Source: Erysipelotrichaceae bacterium UBA4808
GTDB taxonomy: Bacteria > Bacillota_I > Bacilli_A > Erysipelotrichales > Erysipelotrichaceae
Direction of reading: 5' to 3'
DNA length: 16,106 bases
NCBI GenBank assembly: GCA_002402585.1
Contig: DHGC01000061.1
Coordinates: 1 to 16,106 of the forward strand
Made by a program: the position numbers and the translations under genes. The notes beneath the pieces are model-generated. The model searched no databases. It was given only the letters and a program-made list of their open reading frames with translations, and was not told the origin of the DNA. Of this stretch, positions 13,125-16,106 are shown in pieces; the first letter of the stretch is position 1; the number at the start of each line of letters is the position of its first letter.

Positions 13125-13152
13125 TTGCAATTTTAAAATGTTGTGGTATTAT
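13125..13152 (+). promoter_or_regulatory. csp promoter
   Basis: TTGCAA (13125-13130) and TATTAT (13147-13152) are 16 bases apart. The start would be near 13159, giving a leader of about 44 bases before the csp ATG, shorter than the long cold-sensing leaders of enterobacterial cspA. Confidence 0.6.
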
Positions 13153-13202
13153 AAGTCCAGTAGTGCATAGTATCATTACGGGAAAGGCATAGGATTTTAT
13201 TA

Positions 13203-13400
13203 ATGCAAGGAAAAGTTAAGAAGTTTAACAAAGAAAAGGGATTTGGATTCATCAAGTTAGCAGATGACAAAGATGTGTTCTTCCACTATTCAGAGTTGAA
13301 GATGGACGGATTCAAAACCATCGAAGAAGGCGCAGACGTCGAGTTCGAAATGGTTGAAACCGATCGCGGTTTACAAGCACGTAACATCACAAAAATTTAA
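13203..13400 (+). CDS. Cold-shock protein, CspA/CspB family
   Basis: This 65-residue protein is a single cold-shock domain of normal length. The RNA-binding motifs RNP1 (KGFGFI, 12-17) and RNP2 (VFFHY, 25-29) are intact, and the chain ends just after the last beta strand. Such proteins bind single-stranded RNA and DNA in the cytosol, melt RNA structure at low temperature and act as antiterminators. ATAGGA lies eight bases before the ATG. The gene has its own promoter and a strong terminator, so it is monocistronic. It lies between comFC and secA, where many Firmicutes carry hpf. Confidence 0.97.
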   Translation: MQGKVKKFNKEKGFGFIKLADDKDVFFHYSELKMDGFKTIEEGADVEFEMVETDRGLQARNITKI

Positions 13401-13405
13401 CACAC

Positions 13406-13431
13406 AAAAAGGTTGGCTTGCCAACCTTTTT
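13406..13431 (+). terminator. Intrinsic terminator of csp
   Basis: AAAAAGGTTGGC (13406-13417) is perfectly complementary to GCCAACCTTTTT (13420-13431), a 12-pair stem with a minimal loop that ends in five Ts. Confidence 0.9.
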
Positions 13432-13458
13432 GATTGCCTAATTACATTTTGCCAAATA

Positions 13459-13467
13459 TGATACAAT
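13459..13467 (+). promoter_or_regulatory. secA extended -10 promoter
   Basis: TGA-TACAAT (13459-13467) fits the TGn plus -10 pattern. A TTACAT upstream is only 14 bases away, too close for a normal -35, so the extended -10 is probably the main determinant. The start would be near 13474, and GGAGG (13480-13484) is seven bases before the secA ATG. Confidence 0.6.
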
Positions 13468-13491
13468 ATCGATGGATATGGAGGTTTTTAG

Positions 13492-15834
13492 ATGAATTTT
13501 CTAGAAAAACTATTCAATGGAGATAAGAAAAGATTAGAAGAGATTCGCCAGTTGGCTTTAAAGGTAGATGCCTTGAAAGACAATATGGCTTCATTGGATG
13601 ATACACAACTTAAACAAAAAACAGAAGAATTTAAAGAAAGGATTCGCATTGGCGAATCTTTAGATGACTTATTACCAGAAGCTTTTGCGGTTGCCCGTGA
13701 AGCTGCGAAGCGTGTCATTGGTGAGTTCCCATATTTGGTTCAAATCATGGGTGGGATCGTTTTACATCAAGGGGATATCGCTGAGATGAAAACAGGTGAA
13801 GGGAAGACCTTGACATCGGTTCTACCCGTTTATTTAAATGCTTTGGGTGGACAAGGTGTGCATATCGTTACGGTCAATGAATATTTAGCGGGACGTGATG
13901 CGAAGTGGATGGGTGCCATCCATGAATTCTTGGGCTTAAGCGTTGGCTTAAACATTCGTGCTTTGACACCTGCTCAGAAAAGAGCGGCTTATCGTTGCGA
14001 TATCACGTATACGACCAATGCGGAAACAGGCTTTGACTATTTACGCGACAACATGGTCACAAAAATCGAAGAGCGTGTTCTACGTCCTTTAAACATGGCT
14101 TTGGTGGATGAAGTGGATTCCATCTTGATCGATGAATCCCGTACACCATTGATCATTTCAGGTGGACAGAAACAAACGGCTCAATTGTATATTCAGGCGG
14201 ATCGTTTCGTGAAGTCGCTGGTTGAAGAAGAAGGGTATATCGTGGATGTAAAATCTAAAACAGTTCAATTGACTGAAGAGGGCGTGCATCAAGCTGAACG
14301 TCAGTTTAGAGTCAATAATCTTTATGACATCACGCATACACATTTGGTTCATCACTTGCACCAAGCATTGAAAGCCAACTATACGATGGCCAATGATGTG
14401 GAGTATGTGGTTCAAGATAATGAAATCATCATCGTTGATCAGTTTACAGGACGTTTGATGAAGGGTCGACAATATTCGGATGGTTTACACCAAGCGCTTG
14501 AAGCTAAAGAGAATGTGCCCATCAAGCAAGAAACTTCGACGATGGCGACCATTACCTATCAGAATTTCTTTAGATTGTATTCAAAACTCTGTGGTATGAC
14601 CGGCACGGCTAAAACTGAAGAAGAAGAATTCATGACCATCTATAACATGCGCGTCGTAGAGATCCCTACGAATCGTCCGATCGTGCGTGAGGACTATCCG
14701 GATGCGATTTATGGAACACAAAAAGCAAAGTTCCAAGCCTTGATGGAAGAAATCAAAGAACGTCATGCCACAGGTCAACCGGTATTGGTTGGGACCATTG
14801 CGGTTGAGACCAGTGAATTCATTTCAAAGATGCTTACACAAAACAAAATTCGTCATGAGGTCTTGAATGCCAAGAATCATGCGCGTGAAGCGGAAATCAT
14901 TGCTAAAGCAGGTCAAAAAGGTTCGATTACCATCGCAACCAACATGGCGGGTCGTGGTACCGATATTAAATTAGGTGAGGGTGTTCGTGAATTGGGCGGC
15001 TTGGCTGTTTTAGGCAGTGAGCGCCACGAGTCCCGTCGTATCGATAATCAGTTACGTGGTCGTTCAGGTCGTCAAGGCGATCCAGGTTATTCACGTTTCT
15101 ATGTCTCCGTTCAAGATGAATTGATGGTTCGTTTTGGTAGTGAGCGTTATTCGACTTTGTTCAATCAGTTGGGTGACCAAGCAGTTGAGTCTAAGATTGT
15201 CACAAAATCCATCACCAGTGCGCAAAAGCGTGTTGAGGGTGTCAACTTTGATGTACGGAAGACGCTATTGGAATACGATGATGTCCTGCGCCAACAACGC
15301 GAAACCATCTATAATCAACGTGATTACATTTTGGAACACCAAGATGTGCATGAATTGATTAAGGAAATGTTTGGACGTGTCATTGAGAATTTGGTTCGTA
15401 CGCATGTGGAAATGAAGAATCACCAAGAAGAAGTAAACGTCGAAGGTTTCTTGAATGCTTTGACAGCCATGCAGTTTACAGATATCAGCTTGGATGAAGC
15501 AAGTTTAAAAGGTAAGTCGGTTGCGGAAGTCATTGACTTGGCAAAAGACTTGGCTTGGAGTAGTTATGAAGCAAAGATTGAGCCGTTCAAACAACACAGT
15601 TTGGGTTTGGAAAAGAATATTGTGCTTTCGATTGTGGATCGTTCTTGGCAGGAGCACATCGATACGATGTCGAAGCTAAGGGAAGGTATCCATTTGCGTT
15701 CATACGCACAAAATAAGCCATTGCAGGCCTATGTTGCGGAAGGTTATGAATTGTTTGAAGATATGTTGATTCGCATCTCGCAGGAAGTTGTTGGGTTCTG
15801 TTTGAGAATGCGTGTGGAAGTGAGGAAAAAATAA
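13492..15834 (+). CDS. secA: SecA preprotein translocase ATPase, short form
   Basis: SecA binds preproteins and drives them through SecYEG with ATP at the inner membrane face. The 780-residue chain shows Walker A MKTGEGKT (99-106, Lys105), Walker B DEVDSILIDESRTPLIISG (from 206), TGTAKTEEEEF, NMAGRGTDIKLGEGV and LRGRSGRQGDPG, followed by the helical scaffold and the two-helix finger near DRSWQEHIDTMSKLREGIHLRSYAQ. The chain stops soon after. The linker and the C-terminal zinc domain (CxCxSG...CHG), present in many SecA proteins including the 841-residue Bacillus subtilis form, are absent. That domain binds SecB and lipids, and Firmicutes generally lack SecB. The segment usually read as YGTNNEFGFDYLRDNM has YTTNAETG here. 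The secA stop overlaps the prfB start (TAATG). Confidence 0.98.
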   Translation: MNFLEKLFNGDKKRLEEIRQLALKVDALKDNMASLDDTQLKQKTEEFKERIRIGESLDDLLPEAFAVAREAAKRVIGEFPYLVQIMGGIVLHQGDIAEMKTGEGKTLTSVLPVYLNALGGQGVHIVTVNEYLAGRDAKWMGAIHEFLGLSVGLNIRALTPAQKRAAYRCDITYTTNAETGFDYLRDNMVTKIEERVLRPLNMALVDEVDSILIDESRTPLIISGGQKQTAQLYIQADRFVKSLVEEEGYIVDVKSKTVQLTEEGVHQAERQFRVNNLYDITHTHLVHHLHQALKANYTMANDVEYVVQDNEIIIVDQFTGRLMKGRQYSDGLHQALEAKENVPIKQETSTMATITYQNFFRLYSKLCGMTGTAKTEEEEFMTIYNMRVVEIPTNRPIVREDYPDAIYGTQKAKFQALMEEIKERHATGQPVLVGTIAVETSEFISKMLTQNKIRHEVLNAKNHAREAEIIAKAGQKGSITIATNMAGRGTDIKLGEGVRELGGLAVLGSERHESRRIDNQLRGRSGRQGDPGYSRFYVSVQDELMVRFGSERYSTLFNQLGDQAVESKIVTKSITSAQKRVEGVNFDVRKTLLEYDDVLRQQRETIYNQRDYILEHQDVHELIKEMFGRVIENLVRTHVEMKNHQEEVNVEGFLNALTAMQFTDISLDEASLKGKSVAEVIDLAKDLAWSSYEAKIEPFKQHSLGLEKNIVLSIVDRSWQEHIDTMSKLREGIHLRSYAQNKPLQAYVAEGYELFEDMLIRISQEVVGFCLRMRVEVRKK

Positions 15835-16106
15835 TGGAAGTTTATGAAATGAAACAATCGGTCACTGAGATCAAAGCCAAGTTGAAGCAACTTGGCGACT
15901 CTCTTTGACTTAGCTGGTAAACAAAGTCGCATTGATGAAATTGATCATTTGATGATGGATGAGCATTTCTGGGATGATCGTAAAAAGGCACAAGCCTTGA
16001 TCAATGAGAAGAATGGGTATGTAAGCATCATTGATGCTTATCAATCCCTGGATAAGCGTTATGCATCGATGGATGAGACAGTGGATATGTTAAAGTCTGA
16101 GTTTGA
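15834..16106 (+). CDS. prfB: Peptide chain release factor 2 (RF2), partial, with programmed +1 frameshift
   Basis: The gene begins at the ATG that shares one base with the secA stop; GAGGA lies about eight bases upstream. Twenty-four codons are read to CTT (15903-15905), followed by in-frame TGA (15906-15908) and C. A +1 shift on CTT-T leads into a long open frame from GAC at 15907 (DLAGKQSRIDEIDHLM, DEHFWDDRKKAQ), which matches the N-terminal helical domain of RF2. RF2 releases finished proteins at UGA and UAA, and slow recognition of its own UGA autoregulates synthesis. The window ends in domain 1, so the GGQ and SPF motifs are not seen. The secA-prfB order is common in Firmicutes. Confidence 0.95.
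15876..15909 (+). promoter_or_regulatory. RF2 recoding site with upstream hairpin
   Basis: The slip site is CTT-TGA-C (15903-15909), the standard RF2 shift sequence with a weak UGAC stop context. The position that normally carries a Shine-Dalgarno-like AGGGGG holds GGC-GAC-TCT instead. GCCAAGTTG (15876-15884) and CAACTTGGC (15888-15896) form a perfect nine-pair stem with an AAG loop, ending six bases before the CTT. The slip site is certain; a role for the hairpin is inferred. Confidence 0.75.

Noticed and set aside
15834..15908. prfB as a pseudogene or sequencing error because of the stop after 24 codons
   Set aside because: The stop is TGA in the exact RF2 context CTT-TGA-C, and the +1 frame continues with recognisable RF2 sequence. 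This is the known programmed frameshift.
1..16106. CRISPR arrays, transposons, prophage genes, tRNA or rRNA genes
   Set aside because: No regularly spaced repeats, transposase or integrase motifs, terminal inverted repeats or tRNA-like folds were seen on either strand.

Overview
The window looks like chromosomal DNA from a low-GC Gram-positive bacterium (Firmicutes/Bacillota). The pointers are the comFA-comFC, secA, prfB gene order, a CIRCE heat-shock operator, strong AAGGAG-type ribosome binding sites, intrinsic terminators and TTG/GAT-rich codon use. Protein character and the short SecA suggest an Erysipelotrichia-like lineage, but that is an impression and was not tested. No rRNA, tRNA, CRISPR array, insertion sequence or phage gene is visible. 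Nearly all of the window is gene-dense core or near-core chromosome.

Layout: (1) 1-2640, plus strand: the tail of a possible upstream gene, a DegV-family lipid-binding protein, a tyrosine-phosphatase-like protein, and two unrecognised membrane proteins of 2 and 4 predicted helices. A bidirectional terminator closes this block. (2) 2638-4269, minus strand: a CshA/DeaD-type DEAD-box RNA helicase with a DbpA-type RNA-binding domain. (3) 4270-4590: a 321-base control region containing the helicase promoter and the htpG promoter, with a CIRCE operator over the htpG start site. (4) 4591-7378, plus strand: htpG (Hsp90) and then a standalone ABC-ATPase-like protein whose Walker A, signature and catalytic Glu are all degenerate. 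(5) 7412-9914, plus strand: a tightly coupled operon of a 39-residue membrane peptide, an OmpR-type response regulator, a histidine kinase and a HAD-family phosphatase. Its promoter carries an 11-bp-phased direct repeat that fits autoregulation. (6) 9941-11294, minus strand: a padR repressor gene overlapping a HAAS + DUF4097 beta-solenoid gene, with a dyad operator over the padR promoter. (7) 11392-13109, plus strand: overlapping comFA and comFC competence genes. (8) 13203-16106, plus strand: a cold-shock protein gene, secA, and the start of prfB (RF2) with its in-frame UGA +1 frameshift site.

The genes combine RNA and protein stress responses (RNA helicase, Csp, HtpG under HrcA/CIRCE), envelope sensing (two-component operon, PadR/DUF4097 pair), DNA uptake, secretion and translation termination. 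The most interesting observations are four. The RF2 frameshift site lacks a recognisable Shine-Dalgarno stimulator and instead has a perfect 9-bp hairpin just upstream of the slip codon. An ABC pseudo-ATPase sits alone downstream of htpG. A 39-residue membrane peptide is translationally coupled to a two-component system. A csp gene occupies the slot where many Firmicutes carry hpf between comFC and secA.
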